The notes beneath the pieces are model-generated. The model was given only the letters and a program-made list of their open reading frames with translations. It made no database searches and was not told the origin of the DNA. From Myxococcales bacterium (GTDB taxonomy: Bacteria; Myxococcota_A; Polyangia; Fen-1088), in the NCBI GenBank assembly GCA_022184915.1, contig JAGTJU010000002.1, positions 434,001 to 498,000 on the forward strand: a stretch of DNA of 64,000 nt, in the 5' to 3' direction. Shown in pieces: positions 35,836 to 44,336 of the stretch (positions are counted from its first letter, which is position 1; every line of letters begins with the position of its first letter). The translations under genes and the position numbers were made by a program.

Positions 35836-36761
35836 CGTCTGGGCTGTTTCGACGTGGTGGTCGCGCGGGGCTATTGGCCGTACTTGTCCTCTCAGGATGC
35901 CAAGGCGGCGACCCCGCAGTCTCTCGAGATGGAGGGATCGAAGGACCGAAAGATGGAGCGAATCCCTCGCGAACAGATGCTTTCATTCAGTGCAGTGCGA
36001 CTGCAGCCAATTCATCTCCTTTGGCTTTTGGGTTTTCTCAAGGAGTTGAGTTAGCGAGGCTGGCGGCTGGCTCACAGGTTGTTTCAGAAAATGGCCACGA
36101 GTTCATCTTCATTGATGGAAAATGCAGATACTGGGTAGCTTCGCGCAGCGTTCATGGCCCACTTGGCGAAACACGAACCGGCGTCCTCAGTCCACCCGAG
36201 GTCCAGTCAATTGAAATACGCCTGAAACTCAACACTTGGTCAGCGCTGGAGGGGGTGCATAAGCCCGAGGTTCAGGTGAACGACGCATCTCCATTGCGGC
36301 TTGCGGTCAACGGGTTGTCTGTCCTCTGCACTGACTCTTGCTCTTCTGGCCAACCACAGGTTGTGGCCATATTCAAGGAGGCTCGCGTATTGCTTAAAGA
36401 GCTCTTCGATAAAGGAACAGCACTGGACGGCCCCGTCAGGATTGCCGTTGTGCCGCTCGATGGAACCTTCGTCAGTTGGAATTCCGGGCCGGCACCCTGG
36501 CCTTTAAGTAAGCCTCTCGAATCTTTCGTTTCCCCTAGTGAAGCGCTGCCACGCGGAAAAGGGCATTTGGTAGAGGGAGCTGATGCGCAAGCCTTACGTC
36601 GGTTGCGCGACATGCAACGCGCGGAAACGTTCGCTCCCTTGAAAGACGTCGGAAGCTCAATACCCATCGGGAGCAATTCATCTAGTGTTTTGCATGCACT
36701 TTATTTGCGAGATGCACTACCGATAGAGGATGAAATGGGACTCGTCCCACTGATCGAGTAG
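35832..36761 (+). CDS. Low-GC lipoprotein of unknown function
   Basis: A 309-aa protein with a signal peptide and lipobox LVLSGC. The mature part has no motif I recognise; it includes CRYWVASRSVHGPLGETR, a Cys pair in VLCTDSCSSG, and ends LRDALPIEDEMGLVPLIE. Codons are visibly lower in GC than the core genome, close to those of the lipoproteins at 28372 and 29204. The place downstream of a disrupted RHS core suggests a remaining immunity or accessory gene of the lost toxin module. That is inference; no sequence similarity to the other two lipoproteins was seen. Confidence 0.55.
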   Translation: MTSGLFRRGGRAGLLAVLVLSGCQGGDPAVSRDGGIEGPKDGANPSRTDAFIQCSATAANSSPLAFGFSQGVELARLAAGSQVVSENGHEFIFIDGKCRYWVASRSVHGPLGETRTGVLSPPEVQSIEIRLKLNTWSALEGVHKPEVQVNDASPLRLAVNGLSVLCTDSCSSGQPQVVAIFKEARVLLKELFDKGTALDGPVRIAVVPLDGTFVSWNSGPAPWPLSKPLESFVSPSEALPRGKGHLVEGADAQALRRLRDMQRAETFAPLKDVGSSIPIGSNSSSVLHALYLRDALPIEDEMGLVPLIE

Positions 36762-36957
36762 CCGATTCGTTGAAGGAACAGCACGAGGGCGTTTGTCTGG
36801 GAGGTTCCCGGTAACTGTTCAGGCCACCGAAAAAGTTTGATCTTCCGATCACTTAGCAGCCCGTGGTTAAAGTACTTCTGACGAGTGCGGCTCGCGCTAG
36901 GTACCCGGGGCCGCCGGCAGCGAGGCCCAGGACGCGAGGCGGCTAACGTTAGTTGAC

Positions 36958-38542
36958 AGAATATTCTGGGTGTAGATCCGGCACTGACGCGATTTCTCGC
37001 GAAAATTCGTCTACACGGGAATTCGAAGGAGTCGGGAGGGGTTGAGGTTGCATGACGAAACTGAGGATGGTCAACGGGGGCGGTAAGGGCACGAATCAAC
37101 GGCGGGAGCCGATGTGGATGGCGAAACTGCGGGCGCTCCTGGAAGATGAGGGAATGCGTCGCCGTGGGACCAAGGAAACATTCGAGCACTTCGAGGAGCG
37201 TCTGCATCAGGAGCTACAGGAGGTGGAACGCGAGCTTCTGAAGGACGATTTGACCCGCGCCGACGTCGATGTGCCCATGATCGAAGTCCGTGGGACGACG
37301 TTCCGAAGAGTTTTGCACGCTGAGGAAACATACATGACCGCTGCGGGCCCCGTGAAGGTCATGCGGACGCTGTACAAGGACCGAACGGATGACAGAGAAC
37401 GAGCCATCGTTCCCATGGAGCTCAATACGGGCATCGTGGGCGGCTTCTGGAGCCCGCTAGCAGCTCGGCAAGGGGCCTGGGTCGTGTCCCAAAGTGACCC
37501 CACAGACAGGGGAGGAGCTGTTCAAGCGAGTCGGAAACATGGCGCCATCGAAGAGCAGCCTGGACCGATTGCCGAAGGTTCTCGCCCAGCACTGGAACGA
37601 CGACAAACGAGTGTTCGAGCAGACCCTTCGTGATGCTATGCAGGTCCCGCCAGCAGCCGTAACGGTTATGGCAAGCCTTGATGGAGTGATGGCTCCGATG
37701 AAAGACGGCCAGGGGGCCGACAAACGTGCCGAGACGGCGTCCCGAGGACAGCTGACGAGGGGGCCAGCTGGATATCAAGAGGTCGGTTGCGCGACGCTTT
37801 CCTTCTACGACAAGGCTGGGGGGCTCCTGGCAGCGGTGCGAACGGCACGCATGCCTGAGCCTCACAAAAGATCTCTCAAGGCGGCTCTCAAAGCGGAGTT
37901 GGATGCTGCGCTTGCGCAACGACCTGACCTGCGATTGGTCAAGGCCGCAGACGGGGCCAACGACAACTGGATATACCTTCATGATGCTCTGCCCCCTGGC
38001 GAGGAGGTCGTCGACTTCTTCCACGCGGCCGAACATCTCAACAAGGCTGTGGCCGCCGCGTATGGAGACGGCACCGTGGAAGCAAGGCGCAGGTATGCAG
38101 ACCTCCGCCATGTTCTTCGAGAAGATCCAGACGGGGTGGGTAAAGTCATACGATCTCTGGCGCATCTTAAAGCCAAGCATCCGAGAAGCAGTACGATCGC
38201 AACTGAACTGGCCTACTTCAGGAAACGACGAAAGCGCATGCGCTATGCGGAGCTAGCGGAGCAAGGCTTGCCAATCGGCACTGGCATCACCGAGGCCGCA
38301 TGCAAAACCCTGGTCACTCAGCGCCTGAAGCAAAGTGGCATGCGCTGGGGCCACGAGGGCGGGCAAGCAATCCTCAACCTTCGCGGGTGGGCACAGAGCG
38401 AACGGTTCGACCACGCCTGGGCATTGTTGGCTGCCACGTTCCAGGCTCAAATCACCGTCGTCAATGACGTCATTTCCATCCAATCAGCGACCCGCTGAAT
38501 TCTCCCAGAAATGCCGTCAGTCTCAGACCTACACCCAAAACA
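36958..38542 (+). mobile_element. ISKra4-family insertion sequence
   Basis: An element of about 1585 bp. Long imperfect inverted repeats are visible: the left end contains TTCTGGGTGTAG, CACTGACG, ATTTCT and AAATTC (36964-37010). The right end, read in reverse, contains TTTTGGGTGTAG, GACTGACG, ATTTCT and GAATTC (38497-38542). A TTGAC pentamer flanks both sides (36953-36957 and 38543-38547) and may be the target duplication, although the outermost bases of the two ends do not pair perfectly. It carries one frameshifted transposase gene. Confidence 0.7.
37052..38498 (+). pseudogene. ISKra4-family transposase, frameshifted
   Basis: The N-terminal part (37052 to about 37480) includes HFEERLHQELQEVERELLKD and VRGTTFRRVLHAEETYMTA. 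The C-terminal part (about 37485-38498, one frame over) includes PSKSSLDRLPKVLAQHW, VMASLDGVMAPMKDG, VDFFHAAEHLNKAVAAAYG and LKQSGMRWGHEGGQAIL, the signature C-terminus of this family. The two halves are joined by a +1 (or -2) shift between about 37445 and 37494. Either the copy is mutated or the enzyme needs programmed frameshifting. Confidence 0.75.
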
Positions 38543-38547
38543 TTGAC

Positions 38548-38817
38548 TTCCGCGGTACCCGTTGCGAGTTGGGCGAGGGCGCAGCGAATAAGCTGCGGAC
38601 CTTGTTGGGTTCGGCCAAACGCGCGGACGATCCGAACGCGTTTACGGGTTTAGCGGTTCGCGTGAAAGCCGTTGAACAGGTGAATGGCAACGAGCGTGTG
38701 TTCGCTCTCGTAGAAAACGAGGGAGCCGCGCGACTCGGTGGCGAAGTGAAGATTCTCGATGCGGGAGCACTCCTCGAGGTCAAAGGTCTGATCGAACACA
38801 ATTGCCGCCGTTTGTAA
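38548..38817 (+). pseudogene. C-terminal gene fragment cut by the ISKra4 element
   Basis: After the IS end the frame reads FRGTRCELGEGAANKLRTLL through AVRVKAVEQVNGNERVFALV to a stop at 38817. The left flank of the IS (36901-36957) has an open frame ending RRLTLVD that joins this frame if the IS and one TTGAC are removed. The host gene would then read LTLVDFRGTRCELG. Only about 110 codons remain and I cannot name the family. Confidence 0.4.
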
Positions 38818-39323
38818 GCGGGCTATGCCTCGACGGAGGGGTGCAATTCCCATCGTTGCTAGGAAGGCCGCGGGAATAACCACCGGCCGATAACGCTGGA
38901 CAAGCGGGCTCGAGACCGGGCAATGCATGGTTGTGAAGACTAACGCAAGAAGGCACCTGTCGCGCCACCTTGACAACGCAACCCGCACGTCATCCGCTGG
39001 GAGCACACGTCGCAGCTACGGTGACGGCGCGCATCCATGAAACCGTACGACAACCCTCGAGCGGCCCCAGGCCGAGCAAGCCTTGGCCGCCGTTTCCCCC
39101 CGCCGCCCGGCCGCGGCGGCTCATGGGATCTCCCAAGCGGGTGGCAAGGGCTCGGGCACGAGGTGCGCGCCGAAGAACGCCGGGACCTGGTTCACCTTGT
39201 CCAGGCGCAACGTGGGCCTGCCCGCCTCCAGCTCACGCACGAAGCGCAAGCCCGTCCCACCCGCTTGGCCAGATACTTCCTCCCCAGGGAACCCGCCTTC
39301 GTGTTGTACTGACCACCCCTCAC
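38818..39323. other. 506 bp without a recognisable gene
   Basis: This is the right edge of the accessory island. No tRNA, inverted repeat or convincing coding frame was found. A minus-strand frame at 39121-39300 has protein-like composition (RLDKVNQVPAFFGAHLVPEP) but no start or family match. GC content rises to core level from about 39030. Confidence 0.5.
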
Positions 39324-40529
39324 ATGAGCGCTCTCCCCAGACTGATCTGCGTCCTCTCTTCCCTGTTCGTGATGTATATGCCGGGCACCACCCGGGCCGA
39401 AGAGGTCGGCTCGCCCGACGACCGCTCGGCGCTTGACCCCAGCGCGAGGGTGCCACGCGAGCGGCTGTCCCCCGACGACTGGGAACGCGCGTACGACGCT
39501 GCCCGTTTGCTCTTGCGTGATGGGCAGTTCGCGGTGGCCAGCTACTCGTTCACGAGCCTTGCGGCTGCAGCCCCGGACGTGGCGCGCAAACGTCTGGCCC
39601 TGGAGCAGTCGTGGCTGGCCACGTATTGGTGGAAGCACGACCTCACCTTGCAGACGGGCAGGGCAGACCCAAACCCTCGCACCCGTGTTCGCGATGACCG
39701 ACGCACCACCGACGAACTTGCCGTTCTCTATACGTCGTCTGTGATTTACGGACTGGGGACGGGCATCACGCTCGCTGTCCACACCGAACCCGCTTCGGCC
39801 GCTGCCGGTATCCTACCGACACTGGGCTTTGCGGGGGCCGCGGCCTTGCTGGTGCGCCAGCTCGATCGGGGCCCTGGGCTTCGTTACGGCGCCGCCCAGG
39901 CGATCTCCTCGGGCCTGTTCGTGGGGTTCGAGGAGGGACTTGCGTGGATCCTGTGGAAGCAGGCCAAAAGCGCGCCCTTCGATGACCTCGAAGGCAAGAC
40001 CGTGGCCACGATTCTTTGGGGTACCAGCACCCTGGGGGCCGTGGCTGGGGGCCTCGTGGGGCAGCTCCATGGCACCACGCCCGGCCGCGCCGCGCTCATG
40101 GGCTCGGGGGCTCTGTGGTCGGGCTCGGTTGCAGGGTTCGCCACGGCGGCGATCACGGACGGAGGTGACGCGTCCCTTTTGGCCGCCGCGATCGCGCTGA
40201 ACGCAGGCGCGCTTGGCGGCGTGTTGTTGGGCGATCGGCTGAATCCCAGCATCGCGCGGGTGCGCTTCATCGACCTGGGAGGCCTGTGCGGTGGCTTGTT
40301 TCTGGGAGGGCTTTACCTTGCCTTCGCAGGCGAGGGCGCTTCGGCCTCGGGCGGTTTTGGCGCCCTTGCTCTGGGCGTGGGGGGCGGCCTGCTGGGAGCC
40401 GCCTTGCTCACCAGCGACATGGAGCCCGACGAGCGCAACCGGCAGCTGGACACCACCTCGTGGGTCCCCACCGTCGCGCCCGTGCAGGATGGCCACGGTG
40501 CCGTGTTGGGGATGGCTGGGGCGCTTTAG
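39324..40529 (+). CDS. Glycine-rich polytopic membrane protein, unknown
   Basis: A 401-aa protein. ATG 39324 gives a signal peptide (ICVLSSLFVMYMPGTTRAEE). Next comes a helical periplasmic region with TPR-like character (WERAYDAARLLLRDGQFAVASYSF, residues about 50-100). Then about eight short Gly/Ala-rich hydrophobic segments (TLGFAGAAALLV, TLGAVAGGLVGQLHG, LNAGALGGVLLGDRLN) resemble glycine-zipper hairpins of outer-membrane or pore proteins. The frame is open upstream to 38970 but that part looks random. No known family is recognised. Confidence 0.65.
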   Translation: MSALPRLICVLSSLFVMYMPGTTRAEEVGSPDDRSALDPSARVPRERLSPDDWERAYDAARLLLRDGQFAVASYSFTSLAAAAPDVARKRLALEQSWLATYWWKHDLTLQTGRADPNPRTRVRDDRRTTDELAVLYTSSVIYGLGTGITLAVHTEPASAAAGILPTLGFAGAAALLVRQLDRGPGLRYGAAQAISSGLFVGFEEGLAWILWKQAKSAPFDDLEGKTVATILWGTSTLGAVAGGLVGQLHGTTPGRAALMGSGALWSGSVAGFATAAITDGGDASLLAAAIALNAGALGGVLLGDRLNPSIARVRFIDLGGLCGGLFLGGLYLAFAGEGASASGGFGALALGVGGGLLGAALLTSDMEPDERNRQLDTTSWVPTVAPVQDGHGAVLGMAGAL

Positions 40530-40545
40530 CCCCCCGAAAACGAAA

Positions 40546-40573
40546 ACGGCCCGAGGCGGATGCCCCGAGCCGT
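40546..40573 (-). terminator. Rho-independent terminator of the RRM gene
   Basis: On the minus strand, ACGGCTCGGGG pairs (with G-U pairs) to CCTCGGGCCGT around a CATCCG loop and is followed by TTTTCGTTTTC. It lies 22 bp after the RRM-protein stop and 17 bp after the convergent gene. Confidence 0.75.
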
Positions 40574-40594
40574 CCGTTCAATCCGTGGTCTAGG

Positions 40595-40924
40595 CTACCA
40601 GCGACTTCCGCCTTGCCCGCCGCGGTCACTGCGTTCGCGGCCGCCCCCGCCGCCGCCGCCCCGCGCTCCGCCCCCGCCGCGATCGAGCGCCTCGCTCACG
40701 CGCAGGGTCCGGCCGCGGAGGTCGCGTCCGTTCAGGTTCTGGATCGCGCTGGCGCTCTCGCCCTCGGATCCCATCTCCACGAAGGCGAAGCCGCGTGGGT
40801 TGTTGGTGTACCGGTCGAGAGGGACCGACACCGAACGCACGTCGCCACATTCTGCGAACACGTTGCGCAGCTCGTCCTCACCAACCTCGAACGACAGATT
40901 TCCAACAAACAGCTTATTTCCCAT
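40595..40924 (-). CDS. RRM-type glycine-rich RNA-binding protein
   Basis: A 109-aa protein with one RNA recognition motif (residues 2-80): RNP2 is LFVGNL and RNP1 is RGFAFVEM. The tail is Gly/Arg-rich (GGGGARGGGGGGGRER). Bacterial members (cyanobacterial Rbp, Myxococcus RbpA types) bind single-stranded RNA and often respond to cold. A 494-bp untranslated interval lies upstream, and the transcript ends in a good terminator. Confidence 0.9.
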   Translation of the reverse strand: MGNKLFVGNLSFEVGEDELRNVFAECGDVRSVSVPLDRYTNNPRGFAFVEMGSEGESASAIQNLNGRDLRGRTLRVSEALDRGGGGARGGGGGGGRERSDRGGQGGSRW

Positions 40925-41418
40925 ATCTCATCCTCATCTCTTGCCCCTTCGGGCCCTACCATCCCTTGCGGGAGGGCTTCCTGTTTCAAACCGGAAAAAT
41001 CCGGTGTTCGCGGACCCGGTTTGTTTCTTCCCCTTCCCCCAACCCACTGCCCGCTGTCCGGTGCCTGAACGAGCCAAGGTTGAGACCAGGGCGAAATACG
41101 AGGCCAAGAAACAGAAACGAAGCAAGGCGACGAGGAGTCGCAGACCGTTCGCGCCAGGGATACTAGCGGCTCGGCATGGCAACGTCCATCACGCGGCAGG
41201 CGTGAGCTCTGCGCCGTCGAGGCGGGCGGGGACCCCAGGTCGACTCGCAGCGGCACCAGGAAGACGAACAGGTGGTTGCCCGTGGGGCGCCCCGACGTAA
41301 GGTGGGGGTGAATTCTGACCTCCGGGGGTGTTGACGCTTTCCTTACCCCCCTGATTCCCTATACTCGGGCCGCGCGTTGCGATTGTTTCCCCTTGTCTCG
41401 TGGGATTGAACACAGATC
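40925..41418. other. 494-bp divergent intergenic region
   Basis: It lies between the RRM gene (minus) and nhaD (plus). I see no ORF, tRNA or known riboswitch. TTGACG (41331) and TATACT (41360) occur ahead of nhaD but are 23 bp apart, too far for a normal sigma-70 promoter. On the RRM side there is a hairpin of AAACCGG...CCGGATTTTTCCGG type near 40990-41010. A long 5' leader for the RRM mRNA is plausible. Confidence 0.4.
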
Positions 41419-42837
41419 ATGAGCGGCATCTTCGGAACTGTTCCTCACCTTGACCTCGGCCTCCCGGGCCTCGCCGCCAACAGCCTGGCCGGCCTGGCGT
41501 CGGCGGGCGGCGCTGATTTGACCCATCACTGGGCGGGCTACGTGGCCGTGGGCGTGTTCGTGCTTGCCTACCTGCTGGTCATGGGCGAGGAGCTCACGAA
41601 GCTCAAAAAGTCCGGGCCCGTCATCCTGGCCGCGGGCTTCATCTGGGCGCTGATGGCCTTCGTCGAGCGCGGCACGGACAACGCGCATCACGTCGAAGAA
41701 GCCGTTCGCCACGCCGTGCTGGAGTACAGCGAGATCTTGCTCTTCCTGCTCACCGCGATGGCCTACATCAACGCGATGACCGACCGAGGCCTCTTCGAAG
41801 GCCTGCGCGTTTGGCTCATTCAGCGGCGCTTCACCTACCGCAAGCTCTTCTGGCTCACGGGCGTGACCGCGTTTTTCATGTCGGCGATCTTCGACAACCT
41901 CACCACGGCCTTGGTTCTGGGTGCGGTGGTCTGCTCCGTCGGGCGCGACAACAAGCGCTTCATTCAGATCGGGTGCATCAACATCGTGGTGGCGGCCAAT
42001 GCGGGGGGCGCGTTTTCGCCGTTTGGCGATATCACCACCTTGATGGTTTGGCAGAAAGGCGTGTTGGCGTTTGGCGAGTTCTTCCGCCTCTTCGTTCCCT
42101 CCGTGGTGAACGCGCTGGTTCCGGCGATCCTCATGGGGTTGGCCGTTCCCAAGGGACTGCCAAGTTCCGACGAAGTGACGACCACGCTCAAGCCCGGTGC
42201 CTGGCGGGTTCTCGGCCTCTTCTTCATCACGATCGCCACGGCGGTGTCGTTCCACAGCGTGCTCGGCATTCCCCCTTTCCTGGGAATGGTGACGGGCCTC
42301 GGCTTCCTGCAGGTCTTCGGCTACTACTTGCAACGGCAGGGCCGCAAGGCGCAGCTCAACGCGAGCCCGAGCGAATCACAGCTGGGTGACATCGTGGCGT
42401 TCGACCCCTTCCGCTTCATCGAGCGGGCCGAATGGGACACCTTGCTGTTCTTCTACGGCGTGATCCTCTGCGTGGCGGGCCTCGGATACGTGGGCTACCT
42501 GTCGATGGTGTCGCACCTCCTTTACGAAGGCTGGAGCCCCACCCTCGCCAACACCGTCTTGGGCCTGCTCTCCGCCGTCATCGACAACATTCCCATCATG
42601 GCCGCTGTGCTGCAGATGCAGCCAGCGATGAGCGACGGTCAATGGCTACTCATCACGTTGACGGCCGGTGTGGGCGGAAGTCTGCTGTCCGTGGGCTCGG
42701 CGGCTGGCGTGGGCCTCATGGGACAGTCCCAGCACAACTACACGTTTTTAAAGCACCTGGTCTGGAGCCCCGCCATCGCGCTCGGCTACTTCGCCAGCAT
42801 CTGGTGCCACCTCTGGATCAACAGCGCGATGTTCTAA
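41419..42837 (+). CDS. nhaD: NhaD-type Na+/H+ antiporter
   Basis: A 472-aa ion transporter with about 12 membrane segments. Family features include FMSAIFDNLTTALVLGAVV (with the conserved SxxxDN of the transport site), AANAGGAFSPFGDITTLMVW, and SAVIDNIPIMAAVLQMQP followed by GSLLSVGSAAGVGLMGQ in the symmetric second half. It should export Na+ (and Li+) in exchange for protons. ATG 41419 is close to the end of the long leader. It is convergent with the OmpA-domain gene. Confidence 0.9.
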   Translation: MSGIFGTVPHLDLGLPGLAANSLAGLASAGGADLTHHWAGYVAVGVFVLAYLLVMGEELTKLKKSGPVILAAGFIWALMAFVERGTDNAHHVEEAVRHAVLEYSEILLFLLTAMAYINAMTDRGLFEGLRVWLIQRRFTYRKLFWLTGVTAFFMSAIFDNLTTALVLGAVVCSVGRDNKRFIQIGCINIVVAANAGGAFSPFGDITTLMVWQKGVLAFGEFFRLFVPSVVNALVPAILMGLAVPKGLPSSDEVTTTLKPGAWRVLGLFFITIATAVSFHSVLGIPPFLGMVTGLGFLQVFGYYLQRQGRKAQLNASPSESQLGDIVAFDPFRFIERAEWDTLLFFYGVILCVAGLGYVGYLSMVSHLLYEGWSPTLANTVLGLLSAVIDNIPIMAAVLQMQPAMSDGQWLLITLTAGVGGSLLSVGSAAGVGLMGQSQHNYTFLKHLVWSPAIALGYFASIWCHLWINSAMF

Positions 42838-42891
42838 ACGCGACCACGGGGGCCCGCCTTACCCGAGGCGGGCGCCCTTGCCACCAGCGCC

Positions 42892-44205
42892 CTAGCGAGC
42901 CGCTTTCCGGTCCACCTTGACGATGGGGGTGAGCAGCACCTCGATGCGCCGGTTGCGCGCCAGGTTCTTGCTGCGGGGGCGGTACTGCGAGTAGGCCGCG
43001 GCCGAGACCCGCGTGGGGTCGAGCCCAACTTCTTCCACGAGGTAACGGACCACGTTGACCGCGCGGGCTGACGAGAGCTCCCAGTTGGTGGGGAAGTCGC
43101 TGCGCTTGACGGGGCGGTTGTCGGTGTGGCCGCCAATGATGATTTGTTTGTCTTCGACGCCCTTCAGGATCTTCCCCACGCGGGCCAGCACACGGTACCC
43201 ACCCAAGGAAAGCTCGGCCTTTCCGCTGGGAAACATCACATCGTCGACCAGACTCACGGACACTTCCTTGCCCGCCGACTCGATCTCGCCGTCTTTCTCG
43301 GTGAGCTGCTCTTTGAGGTCGGCAATCAGCTTCTGGTCTGCGGAGGTCGCCGTGTCCTTGGCCGCGATCTCGGCCTCGAGCGTTGCGAATTTTCGGGCCT
43401 CTTCGGCCGCACGGCTCTCTGCGGCCGCCACGCGGGCCTGTGCAGCGTCGACAGCGTCCTGCTGCTGACTCTGCAAGGCCAGCAGGCGCTCGCGCTCCTT
43501 GTTGGCCAGGGCGGCCCCGCCGATGAGAGCGGCGAATCCCAGGGTTGCCAGCAGCCAACCAAGGCGGCCCCGGCGCCGGACACGCTCGAGCCTTCCGGCC
43601 GGCAGGGTCTCCGTGGCGTAGGGGTCTTCACCCTGGCTCTTCGAGCGGGCCGCCGCACGGCCCAGAAGGCTGTCGGGGCTTGGCGCATGGCTGGGTCCCG
43701 AAGCGGGACCGGGAGCCGCCCAGTCTTGGCTCGGGCTCCCTCCGTAAGGGGGGGCATACGGTGACGGGGCGGGGAACTCCGGGGGCGCGTAGAGGGGCGC
43801 GTCGGGGCTCGTATGCACCGCGGGCGCCATGACGGGGGGGGCGCTGATGGTGGTCGGTGGGGCCTCGAAGGAGGGCGCGAACGATCCCGGCGTGCCCGGC
43901 GCGGTGGGGTGCGGCTCCGGGGTGGGGGGAAACATGTTTATCTCGTCCCAGGGCGCCGGCGCGACGGGGCCAAAGTCCGTGGGAAACGGCCCTGCCGCAG
44001 AAGTCTCCGTCACGGGGAGAGCGCGAGGCGGGGTGTATCCAGGTGCCGCCGGGGGAGGCGACCAGCGGGGGCGGGACGCTGCGGCCACCCGCCTCGTTGC
44101 CGCGGGCGGGGGCGGGGGCGGCGTTGGCCGGGAGGGGGGCAACGAAGACAAATCCGGCCCACCCGGCCGGGCTGGAGGCGCCTTGGGAAAGCCGGGCGAA
44201 GACAT
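42892..44205 (-). CDS. OmpA/MotB-domain protein with disordered Pro-rich N-terminus
   Basis: A 437-aa protein starting at ATG 44205 (the frame runs open to 44334). The first 200 residues are Pro/Ala-rich, without a signal peptide and presumably cytoplasmic. A basic stretch then precedes one transmembrane helix (about 213-235, LGWLLATLGFAALIGGAALA). Next comes a coiled coil (RLLALQSQQQDAVDAAQARV and following), then a peptidoglycan-binding OmpA domain (about 320-430) with GGHTDNRPVK and LSSARAVNVVRYLVE. The plan resembles MotB/TolR-like or cell-wall-anchored inner-membrane proteins rather than Pal. No motA-like partner is adjacent. Confidence 0.8.
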   Translation of the reverse strand: MSSPGFPKAPPARPGGPDLSSLPPSRPTPPPPPPAATRRVAAASRPRWSPPPAAPGYTPPRALPVTETSAAGPFPTDFGPVAPAPWDEINMFPPTPEPHPTAPGTPGSFAPSFEAPPTTISAPPVMAPAVHTSPDAPLYAPPEFPAPSPYAPPYGGSPSQDWAAPGPASGPSHAPSPDSLLGRAAARSKSQGEDPYATETLPAGRLERVRRRGRLGWLLATLGFAALIGGAALANKERERLLALQSQQQDAVDAAQARVAAAESRAAEEARKFATLEAEIAAKDTATSADQKLIADLKEQLTEKDGEIESAGKEVSVSLVDDVMFPSGKAELSLGGYRVLARVGKILKGVEDKQIIIGGHTDNRPVKRSDFPTNWELSSARAVNVVRYLVEEVGLDPTRVSAAAYSQYRPRSKNLARNRRIEVLLTPIVKVDRKAAR

Positions 44206-44336
44206 GGCCCACAACGTACCACAGCGCTTCGGGTGAAGGTACCCGGCGCTGGGTCGTGGGGACACCTTGACCCTTGCACCCCTTCGAAGGGTGCCGTAAA
44301 GGCTGCGTTGGCTCACAGTCTGCGGCAACAACACGC

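Noticed and set aside
38970-39323. N-terminal extension of the 39324 membrane protein
   Set aside because: Pro/Arg-rich random composition precedes a clear signal peptide at ATG 39324.
25050-39323. Direct repeat of the tRNA-Leu 3' end as an att site for the island
   Set aside because: I looked for the last bases of the tRNA (CTCTCCGACCGCA) near the right border and did not find a copy.
39121-39456. Minus-strand frame with RLDKVNQVPAFFGAHLVPEP, briefly considered as a remnant of an amidohydrolase
   Set aside because: Only about 20 residues look protein-like; no start, no neighbouring motif and no second block of homology.
41331-41365. TTGACG and TATACT upstream of nhaD as a promoter
   Set aside because: The spacing is 23 bp, well outside the 16-18 bp range; kept only as a note in the intergenic entry.
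40925-41418. Sodium or other riboswitch ahead of nhaD
   Set aside because: No conserved riboswitch core could be recognised by eye.
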